This document shows, piece after piece, positions 21,300-34,417 of a stretch of 64,000 nt of DNA. Position numbers and translations under genes: made by a program. Below the pieces are notes generated by a model. It made no database searches, was not told the DNA's origin, and was given only the letters and a program-made list of their open reading frames with translations. How positions within the stretch are numbered: position 1 is the first letter of the stretch; the number at the start of each line of letters is the position of its first letter. The stretch lies in contig JADLSH010000395.1 in NCBI GenBank assembly GCA_016169945.1, positions 1,893,501 through 1,957,500 on the forward strand, written 5' to 3'. Origin of the DNA: Trachythela sp. YZ-2020. Lineage: Eukaryota; Cnidaria; Anthozoa; Malacalcyonacea; Clavulariidae.

Positions 21300-24200
21300 T
21301 TTTTAACGATACTTCGCTTCGGCAGATAACATTGACCTCGGTCTGAATAATTCTTGTTAGTAGGTTAAATATCATGCTCAGCCTCATGCCCTCATCCAAT
21401 AATTAGTTTATTGTGTTAGGAAAGGCCGCGCGCAGTGCCAGTGAGTGCGTAATAATTAGTTGTTGACAGATTTTTACATTTATTCAAAAGCTGCGTTTTT
21501 CAACCGAGAACTGTTGGGACATTTCAGTTAAATCCATTGTTCAAAAACCTTTTACTAGTAATCTAGTTGTTTATATTTTCAACAGGTTCTCAGTTTTGTG
21601 TTCAAAATTGCTTATTTTGCAGTAAATACACGGATAGCGCGATTCTTTCAGTAGATGGATTGTGAATTCTCACTGTTGTTTATATGAAACAATAAAATTT
21701 CTCTGTGCGTTTTTCAAGACCGCGAAATTTAGGCTTGCTTTCAACCCAGTCTTTGGCTCAATTGATAAAAGCCTTTATTGTTAAAATCAGCCATTAAGAA
21801 ATTGCCATTAAGTATTTAAGAATTGTCGAGTCGATGACGTTCATTGTCAATCATAATTATGACCTAATGATCTTGAGCAGAAAACAGGACGTGAATTTGT
21901 GCAGGCGCACCGTGGGAATTGGATGCTTTAATTGCGACGTTTTGAAAAGAACATCCAAAAAATAACATATGGTGATTGATGATGGACGTATTTCAAGCCA
22001 TATGTGTATCATGACTTATTGAGACGGCAAATTTTGAATAAGAAGATCTTAATTTCTTGGCATGAACCAGCATGCATGCTTTCATTCCATGCAGATGCCA
22101 TGCATTAGTTAGCAACATACAACATATAATATTGCATGGCTATAAATATTTATATATATATTGTAGTTCTATTTTCAATGTAACATGTACTGTAGCATTA
22201 TATCTATGGAAAATGCAGTACATGCATGAGTGAGCATGATGCATGTACTTCATAGCAGGAGTTTGTGTCATTTACATTTTTCTTCATTTGTAATGAGAGC
22301 TCGATATCCACAATATATGGTCATATATGTTTCAAAATAGTAAAAATTCTATAATGTTCTAATTTAAATTCTGGATAACTATCAGAACATTGTTCACCAA
22401 AATATGGCATCTACTTTCATCCATATGACAAATTGACTACGAACATCATTGACATTCCTTTTCATCAAGGATATGTTCTGGTAATGTTCTGTTGGGCACC
22501 ACCCCTAGAAGATACTTCAAGCAACGTCCGTTACTCTGTATTAAGATTTCCAGTAGTCTTGCAAAACCCTTAGTCTATTGCTATTCCAAGGCACCTGCAT
22601 ATTGCGATAACATACTCAGGGAAAATTAATGTACAATACATGGATTCACCAACAAGTAATTCCCAACTTTTTATGGCAAAGTAGAAGCTAGGCCATGGAT
22701 GAGTACTGCAATCTCCTGGCATTAGGCTGTCAGAGACTCAGAGTCAATATTCTATTCAATTAATTACAAATATATTCCATGAAATATACTTTATGTAAGA
22801 TGTTGTAATTTTGCTGTAGTTTCCATATGGTCCTGAGGAATTCCCCTTACCCAACAGGGGTGATACTAACATGGTCAAAGTAATGCCATTGCAGAGAATT
22901 AAAACATGACAATTTGTTAGATCATTTTCATGTACATTAAATACTTAGAAATTCTGATCACACCACCAACCAAATTTCTCATTTAATGCCATTCATCTAC
23001 CAACATTACTTTGGCTTTAATTCCAGATAATTTTACTGGTTGAAGGGAAAATCCTTGGTAGGAGGGGCGGTGTGGCTGACCTCAAGGAGCCACACAATCT
23101 TATAAAGTGGACCCCTTAACTAGGCCCCATTATACTCCTATGTTATGTGCACAAACTAACACTAAGCCAGTCACCACTTCTGCTTGGTGCTATTTCATAA
23201 AGGGTTAACCAGTTTCAGTGTCAATCCCACTATTTTCTCCATAAAAAATGCCATTCACAGTATTAAACAAGCACTCAACCACACCAGAGATTAGCCTGAT
23301 TAATTGTACTGTTATCTTACCACAAGTATGGGCCCTAATGGCCCTTCAGATTCTTACACTTATAAATTTGCATGCTGATACACGACGACTCAGACTGAGA
23401 CGTGTTAAACACCTCCTTCACATTCACCTTATCTACAGACTATCAATCACTATTACAGCAGACCATTTAATACTTATTTTATCATGGTATAAATGTGGTA
23501 ACCTTTTCTTGTGCCACGATAGTAACTTCCAATTCTCCACTGCTCCCATTGTTGTCAGATGCCATGGCCAACTATTAGGTATGTATATAAAAGGTTCACC
23601 TCAGGGAACGAAGGGAATATCAGCTTCCTTGAACGCTGTGTTAAATATCAATATCAAAATGTCGACACTAGTGTTTTAATGATTGATATATGATATGCCT
23701 TTGTACAGTTTGTATTTTCCCGGAAACAAATACCAAACTGTTTATTGACCGTAACGTCCGCCCTCCCCCCACTTGTCATTTCATATCCATGAGTACAGCA
23801 GGCAAAAGGCATATTAACGAGCTCAGACATATTTTATCACATTCCATACTCTTCATCTGGAAGTTTCAACAAGGGCATCGAATAGGAAATGACAAGAAGG
23901 GCCACTTGAGGCCGAACCTTTGAAGTTTTTGACGCTGCGCATGTCGCATTACGCATGTTCATTACCATTATTCTAGCCAGTCAGTTGCATTTTCTGGCCA
24001 ATAAACACATGAACTGGCTGGTCCGCCATTATTCTGGCCAGAAAACTGCATAAAAATAGGGTGTCACATTGCACTGCTGAGTGGCCTTTCTGGTCATTTC
24101 CTATTCTGTGACAAGGGTCAAGTCAAGTATGCGAAAATATGTCTGAGTTTGCACACACCTATGCACATACTAACGACAGCACTGCACAATGTCAATACTT

Positions 24201-26030
24201 GACTCCGCAGCAGCACATGGTCAAGGTAGCACCGTAGCAGGACTTGTGGCGTTCTTTATTAAACTATAGAAATACGCAAATGGCCAAATACTGCAGCGTA
24301 GTAACCCAAGGAACCGAGAAGCATCGAGGAAAAGTTTTCCCCAGTTCATATTTATGACTAACAGTTACAGTTCGTTTTCAAGACCAAAGGCGAAAAAAAA
24401 GCTAGTCCATTTAATGAGAAAGATGGCCCCAATCTGCTTCCTTTTGTAAAAGTGTGAAACTACCGGGGGGGGGGTGCGGGGGGTGTCACAGTCTTCAGGA
24501 AATTCATGTTTTCGGGCAAATTGATACGATTTTGTAGGGCAAATGTTGAAAATAGCCCAGTCCAGCTATGATGTAGTTGGATCTGCTTTTGCGCTCGTTG
24601 TCTATTTGTGACTTCGCCCAACAAAGACGAGCGCATACATTGGGGCGAGAACCATAAAGCGGGTTCATTATAACTGTACAAAATGAAGTATTTGGTCTCA
24701 AATTTTCCCGCTTCCGTCGGGCCTGTCCTGTACAGTACAATATTTATAGATAGAAAACAATGTGCTGTATATTATTTTGACTTGCAAAATGTAAATGATT
24801 CAAAGGATCTCTTATTTACTGTTGGAGGTACCCGTACCCACAGATCGTCGGTCGGGCTCAACTTCAGCCACGCCCTTCTTGTCGGGCAAAAGAAGCTAAC
24901 ACCTCCCCCCCCAGTTGTAATACCGAAGTTTCGTCCCTGCATGTATTCACACGCTTTGCCTCAGTTCATGTCTTTATATTAGCCCATGCCAACCCTTGGG
25001 TTTGCAAAGACGTCAGTTTCTAGATCATTCGTTCTATATTCTCTTTATATATTCTCTCTTTTATACTGGTCAGCTACGGATAGTTCATTTATTTATTCTG
25101 CCACCAACATCGTCAACACGAGCCAGGCACTCAGCTAGCACTCAGCATATATACTGATACAGTTCAGCATACTATCGATTGCACAATTTCGTCTCTATAT
25201 CTTCGCGAAGGGTAGAATACGCCTTACATACAATATGATCGCGGTAATTTGAAACCAGGCACCAAGATATCTCGCTAGGAGAATATTTTTTCAAACAATT
25301 TTTCAGTTCTCTTCCAACAGAGATGGGCTTTTTATCGAGGGGTGTATTACTTCACAAATTCTCGTACACTTCCTCGGAAATCTAAAAAAATCCTTAAATC
25401 CTCTCAAAATTGTCGGAAAATTCCTATAAAATCCCTAAATTTGCCATAAAATCCCTAAAAATCCCAAAATCTCTTCAAAACTTCGCAAAATCTCGAAAAT
25501 CGAGCCAAAATCTCCTTTAAAATCCAAAGAAAATCAACCTCGTTCCCAGTACATTGGGATGATTCCTAGGAGATATCATGGCTGAAATTTGACCCCTTTT
25601 AAAGCTTCTTTTTAGGACGTTTAGCCATAATTTTTTTCTAAAAAAATAGCGAAGATGTTATAGTTTTACTAGCCTGTGATTCTGTTGAAACCACTTAATA
25701 TGTGCATATGACATGAAACTGTTTTCAATACGTTTTCAAAGTATAATATCTCTAAAGTATTTATTCAAAATGTTAGAGGATTTCAATAAAAACCAACAAT
25801 TTTACATGTTAAAAATGGCATTCAAATCGCGCGGCTAGTGACGTCACTTTGGTTGCAATGTCTAGCAATAAATATGGCTGATCGGAAAGCAGAAACTTGC
25901 AACCAAAATGACGTCACGACACATACAAATTAGTCCCCAGACCCCGGACAAAAATTTAACAATATTTTACTTGGTTTTCGCCAATGGTTTTCGCTTTGCA
26001 TCACACGTCGATGCAACAAAATCACAGCCG
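21300..26030. other. Long stretch without a recognised gene
   Basis: Several open frames up to 143 codons exist (for example 23248-23679 plus), but none shows a domain, and codon use and hydrophobic runs look non-coding. A G-rich tract (24463-24485) and a C-rich tract (24902-24912) frame a 450-bp segment that may be a poorly preserved inverted-end element. 25375-25530 is AT-rich with repeated AAATCCC(T) units. No structured RNA was noticed. Confidence 0.4.
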
Positions 26031-26035
26031 TTTCA

Positions 26036-26144
26036 CCGCCCTCCTTCCGCCCTCCTTCCGCCCTCCTTCCGCCCTCCTTCCGCCCTCCTTCCGCCCTCCT
26101 TCCGCCCTCCTTCCGCCCTCCTTCCGCCCTCCTTCCGCCCTCCT
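26036..26144 (+). repeat. 11-bp minisatellite CCGCCCTCCTT, about 10 copies
   Basis: Near-perfect head-to-tail copies of CCGCCCTCCTT, followed immediately by TATATATAAG and then two GCGCCCT(T) motifs. The lack of sequence drift points to recent expansion or gene conversion. It lies 1.4 kb upstream of the universal stress protein gene. Confidence 0.95.
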
Positions 26145-27574
26145 ATATATAAGCGCCCTTTAAGCGCCCTGTTCTGAACACTAGTTCTGAAGCTTGCTTG
26201 TCGAGAAGTCTGGGGCCGGTTGTATATAAAGGTACTAGTTAAAGTTTACTATATAGTAATTACGTTAACCAATCAGAATCGCGTATTTTATAGAGTTAAC
26301 TAGTTAATACAGCCGGCCCCTGGAAACCCAGACAGCAATATTAGACGGTGAAGAGAAAGAGACTGCGGTAACTGCGTAGATTGGATCAGATTTTTAATAA
26401 TAGTATGTTGAAACTGGGAGAAAACCTGTCCAATTTATGTCGTCTGTTTGCTCTCCCAGAGGTAGAGCATTGGATTTGACTACGAGTGCAGAGAGGAGTA
26501 AAATTAGTTTCGTCGTTTTCACGCAGATCACACCATATTTTTCTGTCGTGTCGTCACTGCTTGATTGCTATGACGACAGCAAAATATGAATTAAGTGACT
26601 GGCGCACGTCAATGACTATTCTTGCTTGTATTCGTAATTTCGTATAGTCATATTTAAAGCTCTCTACAGTCTACACTATGAGAGTAAAATACGTGTATAT
26701 AAAACAAAATACAACAACAAAATTTTGACCGTATAAGCCAGCCGACTGCCCCCGTAATTAACTCCTTGTATATTATGCTCATTAAGAGGTTTACTTGCGA
26801 ACTATAATATCTCGTCATCTCAAACAATACGCTTTCGTCCGACCAGTGTATAAATACATTTTCATCAAACATAGTACGTACAAAGTTTATTTTCATAGAT
26901 CAGGGTCACTGATCTCAAGAGCGTTTCAATCGGATTTGTTCTAGTAGATTGAGATATCTAGAAATTGGTTAGATAACATTTTAAAAACGTTTGAAGATGT
27001 ATTGTGACGTCACACTTACAGCTGTGTCCATACAACTATAGGTATCGCTTGAAAAGTACTATAACAACTTTCTTCGCTGAAACAAACAATATTTTCACTG
27101 TTTATTGTTGAGTTGATATTATATACTAATTTTAAATATACTTAGACTTTGAATATATATACGAAAAGAAGCTAAAAAATAAAAACAATAAACGCAACAG
27201 GAATCAACTGAATACAAATGACGTAGGCTCCACGATTTTGTGGCTCGCCAATATTAACTACTAATAAAATTTCATTTACGGTCTTCCATTTGCCTAACAT
27301 AATCTGCGTTTGTGTGGAAATTAAATATCGATCAATTATAAATCCTTAATGACGTCCTTTGAAGCGATATTCCCAAAAATTCATCTCGTTTAGCTCATAA
27401 ATATTTTATATATAGCGATTGTTTGAAAAACAACCCAGCTGGAAGTGTCTTTTAAAAACAAAATCTCAGACTCAGCCTCATTTCAAGTAATTGACAATAT
27501 CGAGAGAACGAGTAAAGAAATTTAACTTAATAAAACTATTTTTCGAGAAGCCGCACAGTTAGTTATCAAGTATT

Positions 27575-30500
27575 ATGGCTGACTCCAGACGAACTGTGAT
27601 GATTCCTATCGACAAAAGCGGGAACAGTAAACGAATTTTTGAATGTAAGTTATACAATTTGTAATTGTTTTTCTGCTGGATTGTCAGTGGACCTATAGTC
27701 ATCAGCACCGTTACTTCTTTATCGGCAATATACCTGTAGATGTTTATGAATGAATAGTAGGGAATGCAACGTTCAAACAGCGGGAAGATTAGAATTACAA
27801 CTGAGAGTTGTTTGACATAAACCACTTCATTATATACACTAGAACAACATATACAGCCGTCGAAAACCCGCATAAGAACTGCTACTTTTACGTTTTCCTA
27901 AATCCTGTATTCCAATTCATCCGCATCGTACCGAAACGTAGCACTTTCTTTTGCGTCAAAGTCGTTAGTTCAACCCAAGTGTTTAGGAAACAAAATCTAC
28001 GCTACGTTTTTATTAATAGGCACTTGAATAACGGTCCAGTGACCGTGAACAATCATTCTGAGAATGAGGTTTCGTCGGAAGTTGTATTTTTGGCACAATA
28101 CTGTTTTTTTTTTATTATCTGACATAGACCGATACAGCCTTGCTGTTGTAACAGGCGTTATTGATGTTTACTGGAATTATATTAATCAATTCCAGCTTTT
28201 TGTATTTTACCTTTGGAGGAGAACTCTGATTAAGTTCTGAATATCTAAAGTATAGAATACATTATGATTTATGTAACCAAGTAAATTTTCCGGGTTTCAT
28301 GCCTGATGAGAGAGCGAAATTAAGAGAAGTTATCCATTGAATCATTTACTTTTCACAAAACTGTCAGTAACCCATATGACGCACACATTAGAAAATATGA
28401 TAAAAAGTTAAAAACTGTGGATAATCTGCGTTATATCTGAAAATTAATATATAACGACGATGAAAACTAACAAATAGAAACCGGTCAAATAATATTGAAT
28501 AATGAGCCTAAACTGAAAAGGTTTTCCCTTTTATCATTTTAATTTATTTGACTTCAAATACTAGCTAGCACTGTAGCAATTCTGACATACACATACATCA
28601 GTCATCACATGCAAAGTTAAGACCATTTCAATCTTGGACATAACGCTTGAGACCATTCCTCCCAATTTAGCAAAGTTAATGTACATTCACAAAACAAACT
28701 TCGTCACCGCCTCTCTCCCACTTTAATGATGTGAACGTTTCCGAAACAACTTTTGGTAATTTACCATGTTACAAGCTCAACATTGAGTTGGAAGAATGGA
28801 GGCTTAAGAAGCGCAACGTGATCTTACAAGGAATTTATCATAAGGAGAGGGATAGGTTATAGGTAGTCTCAACCAGTAATTGTCCATGATCGAGTTAACC
28901 ATGTCATGAATAAGTGCGTTAATTAAATTATTACTGTCGTTTTAATCCAGTATGAATTTACTTCTTCATTTAGGGTACTTCAACAAATTACGGAAAGACA
29001 ACGACAAAGTTATTTTGATACATGTCTACACTGTTCCTCTTATGTCTACTCCAACTGCAAGATGTAAGTAAGTACAGTATTAGTAAGAGTTGTGAGGTTA
29101 CCAGGTTACCAAAAATATAGGACATAAATATTGCTTCAGCAAAATTGAATGTAATTTGATATCTTGGCATTAGTAGTGCAGTGTTAGACTTACTATTTAC
29201 ATGAAGCGCATTTTCCCAGACGAGATTATAAGGCCACTAGGCACGCGAGATTATTTTGATCAGAAAAATAAGAAATAGTAATATGAATTCTGCAAAAGTA
29301 AATTACTATTTTCTAGCATTTTCTTCTTCCACCTGGTCTACTCTTCCGTTTTGTCCTTGCAATAGCCTCTACGAAGAGGATATGCTTGGAATAGCAATAA
29401 TTTAAGTTACTTTCAATTTCAATTTAAGATAGATCGAAGAATGCCTCTCTTGACTCCAATTAAGGGAAGTAAGGACGATGTCGAGTACCTGCTCAATGTT
29501 CCAAAAGTTGTTTTTACTCTACTTATAGTTGGTTACTCAGTGTCTTTAACAGAATGGGAAGGTGTCCAGAGTTCAGTGGATAAAGAAGTACTTCAGAGGA
29601 TAAGTGACTTTGAAGAGCTTTGTCGTATAAATAATGTAAGGACTACAATAGCTTATCTTCCACTAGTCACAGAGCGACGGTATATATAAACAGCGACTCG
29701 CAAAATGCAAGAACAAGTCTACAGTCAGAGCTAGCTGACTCCGTCTTCTTATTGATGAAAATAGCCATCGTGGATGGATCTCATCACGTCAAGTGTGTTG
29801 TTGGTTGTTTCTTAATTGATTGTTGTTTCATAGCTAGATTCACTTTGAACCAGAGGATTATTTCCTTTCCCACGAAGTGAGGAAGACGCATGGAAAATAG
29901 AGCTCTGAAATATAACTGAAATCTGCGATCTTGTCTGGGGGGACAGAGGCAATATTACATTGATGAACCGATATTACAGATTCTTCATAATAAGGCCGCC
30001 AAGTGTGTTTTGGATCTGCCCAGCGACGCTTCGAGTTCTGAGGCCTTAAACAGACTTAACTGGTGTGTGTTATTGTCTAGGAGAAGATTCCATCGTTGTT
30101 CGTTTGTGTTTAAGGCTTTAAACAACGAAGTTGATTTCTCGTTTGAAGCTAAGGCGGCTTACGATAAGTCATTATTGAGACTGCCAACTTGTAAGTCAAA
30201 TTGGGAGCAGCAACGATCCCAATATGCTTTTATTGAAGACTGGAATAGCTTACCGCCTATTGTAACTGGATCAAACAATTATTTAAATTTTAAGAATGGT
30301 TATTTTAAATTCTTGTAACCTTTACTCATACATACGGTTCACTTTCTATCTAGATTTGTATGAATATTTTATTGTAGTCTACATAATGTATTTTAAACTG
30401 AGGACCCTTATGAAAATCACCTTTGGGTGATAAGGCCTCCTCAATAAATATTCTTTTAAATAAAAAAAAAGAGTGTTAGTAGTCAAATCTAGTCCAGTCT

Positions 30501-31296
30501 TGACTACAGTTGTAAAAGTACAAGCAAAGTAATGTCTGTCAAGAAAATAAGTTAAATGGAAAAAACTATAACCGCAAGTTCGCGAACAGATTTAACATTG
30601 TTTGCATTCCAGATTTCTCTGTTTTTGAGGACTTGGCTCGCCACTGGTTTCGTGAACATTTTTAGCGAAATTCCTAGCTGTCCCATTTAGCGAACATAGA
30701 TAAACCTGTAGCAATGCCTATATAGTAATTCTACAGGCGTGTATATAAAGGTTATTACTGAAAGCTCTGTACGGTAGAACTTCAATTGGGTTATGAGAAA
30801 GTAATATTACCTTCTCAACATTCTTTCTAGCCTGCGTAGCAGCCAGTTAATTTTTGCTGCTAAAGGCTATACGACATATGCTCTTCCTTTTGCGACTGAC
30901 TATCATTGTTTCACCCATTTTAATTATGCACAATACAAAGTATACCCTAACCTTATATAATCCCTCCTGTATAATATTTTACTACACTCTATTTCTAGGA
31001 TTTACGGCAATGCCAATGACAGTCGTTATCAAATCGCTGAACAAGTCATGTCATAATCTAATGCATGTACCTCTTTTATTACCTTACAGCTACAGTTCAA
31101 GACAATCTACAAAACTGGTGAACCAGGCATTGTTATTTGCGAGCATGCGCATCGGGAACATGTGAGCCTTATTCTCATGGGAACACGTGGTTTAGGCAAG
31201 CTCGCGCGGGCGATTCTGGGTAGTGTGAGTAAATACGTCATACTACATAGTGGTTTACCTGTCTTAGTAATGCCACCAGGTACTGGAGGAAAGTAA
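27575..31296 (+). CDS. Universal stress protein A (USP) family protein, four exons
   Basis: Exons 27575-27644, 28974-29063, 29541-29635 and 31090-31296 (stop TAA). All junctions are GT/AG and in phase, giving about 153 residues, the normal single-domain length. The start MADSRRTVMIPIDKSGNS is the USP beta-1 strand with its conserved Asp, followed by FEWYFNKLRKDNDKVILIHV. EEL-C-RINN lies before beta-4. The C-terminal half has GEPGIVICEHA and the ATP-binding signature GTRGLGKLARAILGS (G-x2-G-x9-G-S), then SVSKYVILHSGLPVLVMP. USPs are small cytosolic nucleotide-binding alpha/beta proteins linked to stress tolerance; the exact role in animals is unclear. ATTAAA at 31417-31422 may be the poly(A) signal. 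Intron 3 contains a LINE fragment. The start ATG is the first in frame and matches the family N-terminus. Confidence 0.92.
29935..30470 (+). pseudogene. LINE 3' end (reverse transcriptase C-terminus and tail) in USP intron 3
   Basis: The frame reads QILHNKAAKCVLDLP, then ALNRLNWCVLLSRRRFHRCS and VFKALNNEVDF, ending at 30317 with a stop. This is the conserved C-terminal region after the RT domain in many CR1/RTE-like LINEs. It is followed by a short 3' UTR and an A-rich tail at 30460-30470. 5'-truncated copy in the sense orientation of the USP gene. Confidence 0.8.
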
Positions 31297-31622
31297 AAAT
31301 TACCAAGGTCTGGGATAGCTGAACCAAAATTGTTTCACAAACATCAGAACTACACATCTGAAATTCTAGGATTTCACAGAGATAGACAACTACTTGCTCA
31401 CTATAACAAAGATTTCATTAAATAGAGGGGAATATGCAAAGAACAGATATTTATAGAAGATGTAGATTATCTTATTCGTGTGTTATGAATGAAGATGAAC
31501 TGCGACAGCATTTAGTGCGAAACTAAATATGTTTCCTTTATATACTATATATCTTTCTTTGAAGCGTAGCGTATTGTCTTTCGGCTTTGTAGGCGCTTTA
31601 GCATGAGAACTATAGTAACTTT

Positions 31623-31700
31623 GAAACAAAGCAACGCAACGCAAAGCAAAGCAACGCAAAGCAAAGCAACGCAACGCAAAGCAAAACAAAGCAAAGCAAC
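31623..31700. repeat. GCAAA/GCAAC pentamer repeat
   Basis: Tandem GCAAA and GCAAC pentamers (read as GCAAAGCAAC blocks) over about 78 bases, 3' of the USP gene. Simple-sequence repeat; the long frame on its minus strand (RCFALRCFAL...) is an artefact. Confidence 0.9.
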
Positions 31701-32594
31701 GCAAAACGCTACCTTTCAGTCGATACGGTTGAAGTGAAAAACCGACTTTTACTGCAGAGTGTATCTATCACACAGAATATCATTTTCTTGATTCAGTTAA
31801 TATCAGGACTAATATACTCGCTTTACAGTTAGAATCTGTACCATGGTACACTCACACAGCTTTAAAAACAACCACGCATATATCTTCATTAAAACTTGCT
31901 ATTAATTTTACTCATGACTATATACAGTTAATATATATATTAATTAAAAAATGATATATTTTTGTTCTAATCACTAGGCATGCGAGTTGTGAATACCATA
32001 ATACAGGGCATTTTCTAGTTCCATTAATCCAATAAAATTATTAAAAAATGTCCTTTCAAAGCACAATAATCAATATTCAAACAAACATGAAAAAAATCAG
32101 TGGGACATACGATTATACAAGTTCCACTTAAAAAATGCAACCTTCCTGTGGCGATTGCTTTCTTTGTGTGCACAATTAAAAAAAGTACGTTCAACGAACT
32201 GAGGTTTTCGTGGAATTAAAAGAGGACATTTTTCCCACAGCCAAATAAAAATTTACGTCATTTTTAAGAATTTCATGATTCTTCAAATTGACCATGCTGT
32301 GTTGATCCATGACGCTGAATTGCAGCAGGGTTTCTCTCTTTAATATATTATTTCACGCCTCGGTCCTTGTGCAAGTATCGGTTTCCAATTCCCCTGAATA
32401 ATTTAACCATGCAACTGTGAGTAGAAATCAGATGTAATCATATAATAATTATTCATCCGAGTGTGTCGACCATAATCTTTGTAGATGCATGATCCTCCAA
32501 GGATATTGTCCATATAATTTAAGTCACATAAATCCACATTGCCCACAATCCTAATGGGATCCACATCCATAAATCCTCTATATATTGCTAGTAA

Positions 32595-32942
32595 TTTCAT
32601 AGCACAGTCCTTGTAGAATTAGTTTTTCTTAATTCTCTTGTTTCCTCATCCACACCTCTTTTTAACGACAAAGTAGTTCGTCCTCCACTGCCACCTCGAC
32701 TAGAGAAAAAAACAGGCGCTCATCACTCAATTACGGAAAAGAAAGCGAGGAGCTATGCACATTACAAAAGTGCTGTATTACAGACCAAATTTTACCCGGC
32801 TAAAAAGTGGGTAGAACGTCAGGCTACATTCAGGGATCAATTGAAGTATACGACCCCCAATAAATCAGTGCTGTATTTAACTGCTTCCATCTTTAGAACA
32901 AGTATAACTAACGAATCGGGCTATCCCAGGACAAAAATATAA
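32595..32942 (+). other. 116-codon open frame without a usable ATG, possible exon, unidentified
   Basis: The frame stays open from 32595 to a TAA at 32940-32942 with no Met. It has a protein-like stretch VVRPPLPPRLEKKTGAHH followed by ITEKKARSYAHYKSAVLQTK and KKWVERQATFR. A pyrimidine-rich tract ending in AG (up to about 32674) could be a 3' splice site, so it may be a terminal exon of a plus-strand gene whose other exons I did not find. The last third lies in the MITE at 32833-33002, so the true end is doubtful. I do not recognise the family. Confidence 0.25.
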
Positions 32943-33002
32943 AAGCCTTTTTAAAAGGCACTTTCATACAACTTATGAGGGGTCGCATACTTCAATTAAT
33001 CC
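32833..33002. mobile_element. About 170-bp MITE
   Basis: Inverted ends GGGATCAATTGAAGTATACG (followed by ACCCC) and, on the reverse strand, GGATTAATTGAAGTATGCGA. No coding capacity; target duplication not clear. Confidence 0.6.
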
Positions 33003-33181
33003 TCACGCGTATGAAGGTCATAGCAGAAATTATTATATGCAAGCATTTTGCGGAACATTGTCGTGAAGAATGCGTTTGTATTTTTCAAAACTATTAATTT
33101 AATACTTACATAAGCTTAAATTCATTTACCCAAAACCTGAAATGGATGTGACGTAAGCGGTGGCAAGCTTTCCGCGAGTAG

Positions 33182-33535
33182 GTAACCCCCCCATATAGCA
33201 CCGGAAGTAATTAGTATGCAGGGCAATGACATTATCCTTGGGAGTGACGTCATAGGTATGAGGTGACGTACCCTTTGAGGTGACGTTACCTAGGAAGAGG
33301 CGACGTACCCTAGGAACTAGGAAGAGGTGACGTACCCTTTGAATGAGGTTACGCACCCTTTGAGGTGACGATACCATACTATTGAGGTGACGTACCCTTT
33401 GAATGAGGTAACGTACCCAAAGAATATGTTGAACGAACTGAGAGTATAAATTGAGGTCGTTGAATAGCACGAATGATCCCAGCGTATGTACGCAAAACTT
33501 CGCAAAGAAAGGTGTCGCGGTTGTGAAGTGGATCA
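33182..33535. repeat. Left inverted end of the 4.4-kb element, with TGACGT array
   Basis: At least eight (A)GAGGTGACG(T/A)ACCC-type or TGACGT-containing units, one perfect TGACGTCA, then a TATAAA box (33445-33450) and an initiator-like region. About 30 bases on, the sequence jumps (near 33492) into the middle of the minus-gene coding sequence. The motif core matches CREB/ATF-type bZIP sites, so the array looks like a promoter. Confidence 0.75.
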
Positions 33536-33570
33536 TCCGAGTCAAAGAATACACGAGTGTCTTCTGTTAT

Positions 33571-34085
33571 CTTCGCATTTTGTTCATGCGCCTTCGCATT
33601 TTTCTCATGCGTTGCGCATTTAGGTCCAGGCTCGGAATAACGCAGCCTCACTGATCCCAAATGTTTACTTTAGCGTACGGGATATTAGTGTGTTAATTTA
33701 TGCATGCAGTAAACTAACAATATTTCGCCTTCGCATTTTTCTCATGCGCCTTCGCATTTTGCGCCTGCGCATTTTGCTCATGCGTCTTCGCATTTTTCTC
33801 ATGCGCCTTTGCATTTTTCTCATGCGTTGCGCATTTAGGTCCGTTTTGGCCTTGAAGGTCCGGAATAACTCAGCATTACTTAACAGTAAGTCCAGAAACC
33901 GAAATATTACGTAGAGACCATCCTTAAAGATGGTTCTAGTAACTAATAAACATCTTAATGATGCCCCGCTAGGCCTTTCCTGCACGTTTGGCCTGTTTTT
34001 GGCCTTCGCATCATTCTCGTGCATGTTCGCATTATTCTCATGCGTCTTCGCATTTTTCTCATGCGTCTTCGCATTTAGCCCGTTT
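33571..34085 (+). repeat. CTTCGCATTTTTCTCATGCG interspersed minisatellite
   Basis: Units of about 20 bp (CTTCGCATTTTTCTCATGCG with variants) occur in three clusters (33571-33625, 33725-33835, 34004-34085). Each cluster ends in a CATTTAG(G/C)(T/C)CC block and, in two cases, in AACTCAGCATTACTTAACAG. These look like remnants of a larger tandem unit inside the element. Confidence 0.8.
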
Positions 34086-34417
34086 TGGCCCTGAAATAAC
34101 TCAGCATTACTTAACAGTAAGTCTTTGATAAAAATTGTACCAAAACTAGTGTAATGCGAAGAAATGAGCAGAAATGCGTAGTAAATGCGAAGTAAATGCG
34201 AAGAAATGAGCAGTAAATGCGGTAAGGTATGTGAAATAAAATGCGGAGTAATTGTACACTAGTCAAGCGCATGCGCACTGTTCTCAAAAGCATTCAAAGT
34301 TTCAAACGAAGTTAACACTTCGCCCATATCGTCCCACATGCAAACCAATAGTATATCTACGATATAATTGGTCTCTCTGAATTGTCTTTTTCATTTCTTG
34401 GGAGCGAATGGTTGAGT

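Noticed and set aside
23248..23679. 143-codon plus-strand frame
   Set aside because: No domain, no coding-like composition, starts within otherwise featureless sequence.
31483..31704. Open frame RCFALRCFAL on the minus strand
   Set aside because: Translation of the GCAAA/GCAAC simple repeat.
33182..33560. Tandem, evenly spaced GGTGACGTACCC units considered as a CRISPR-like array
   Set aside because: Units are degenerate and continuous without unique spacers, and the genome is animal.
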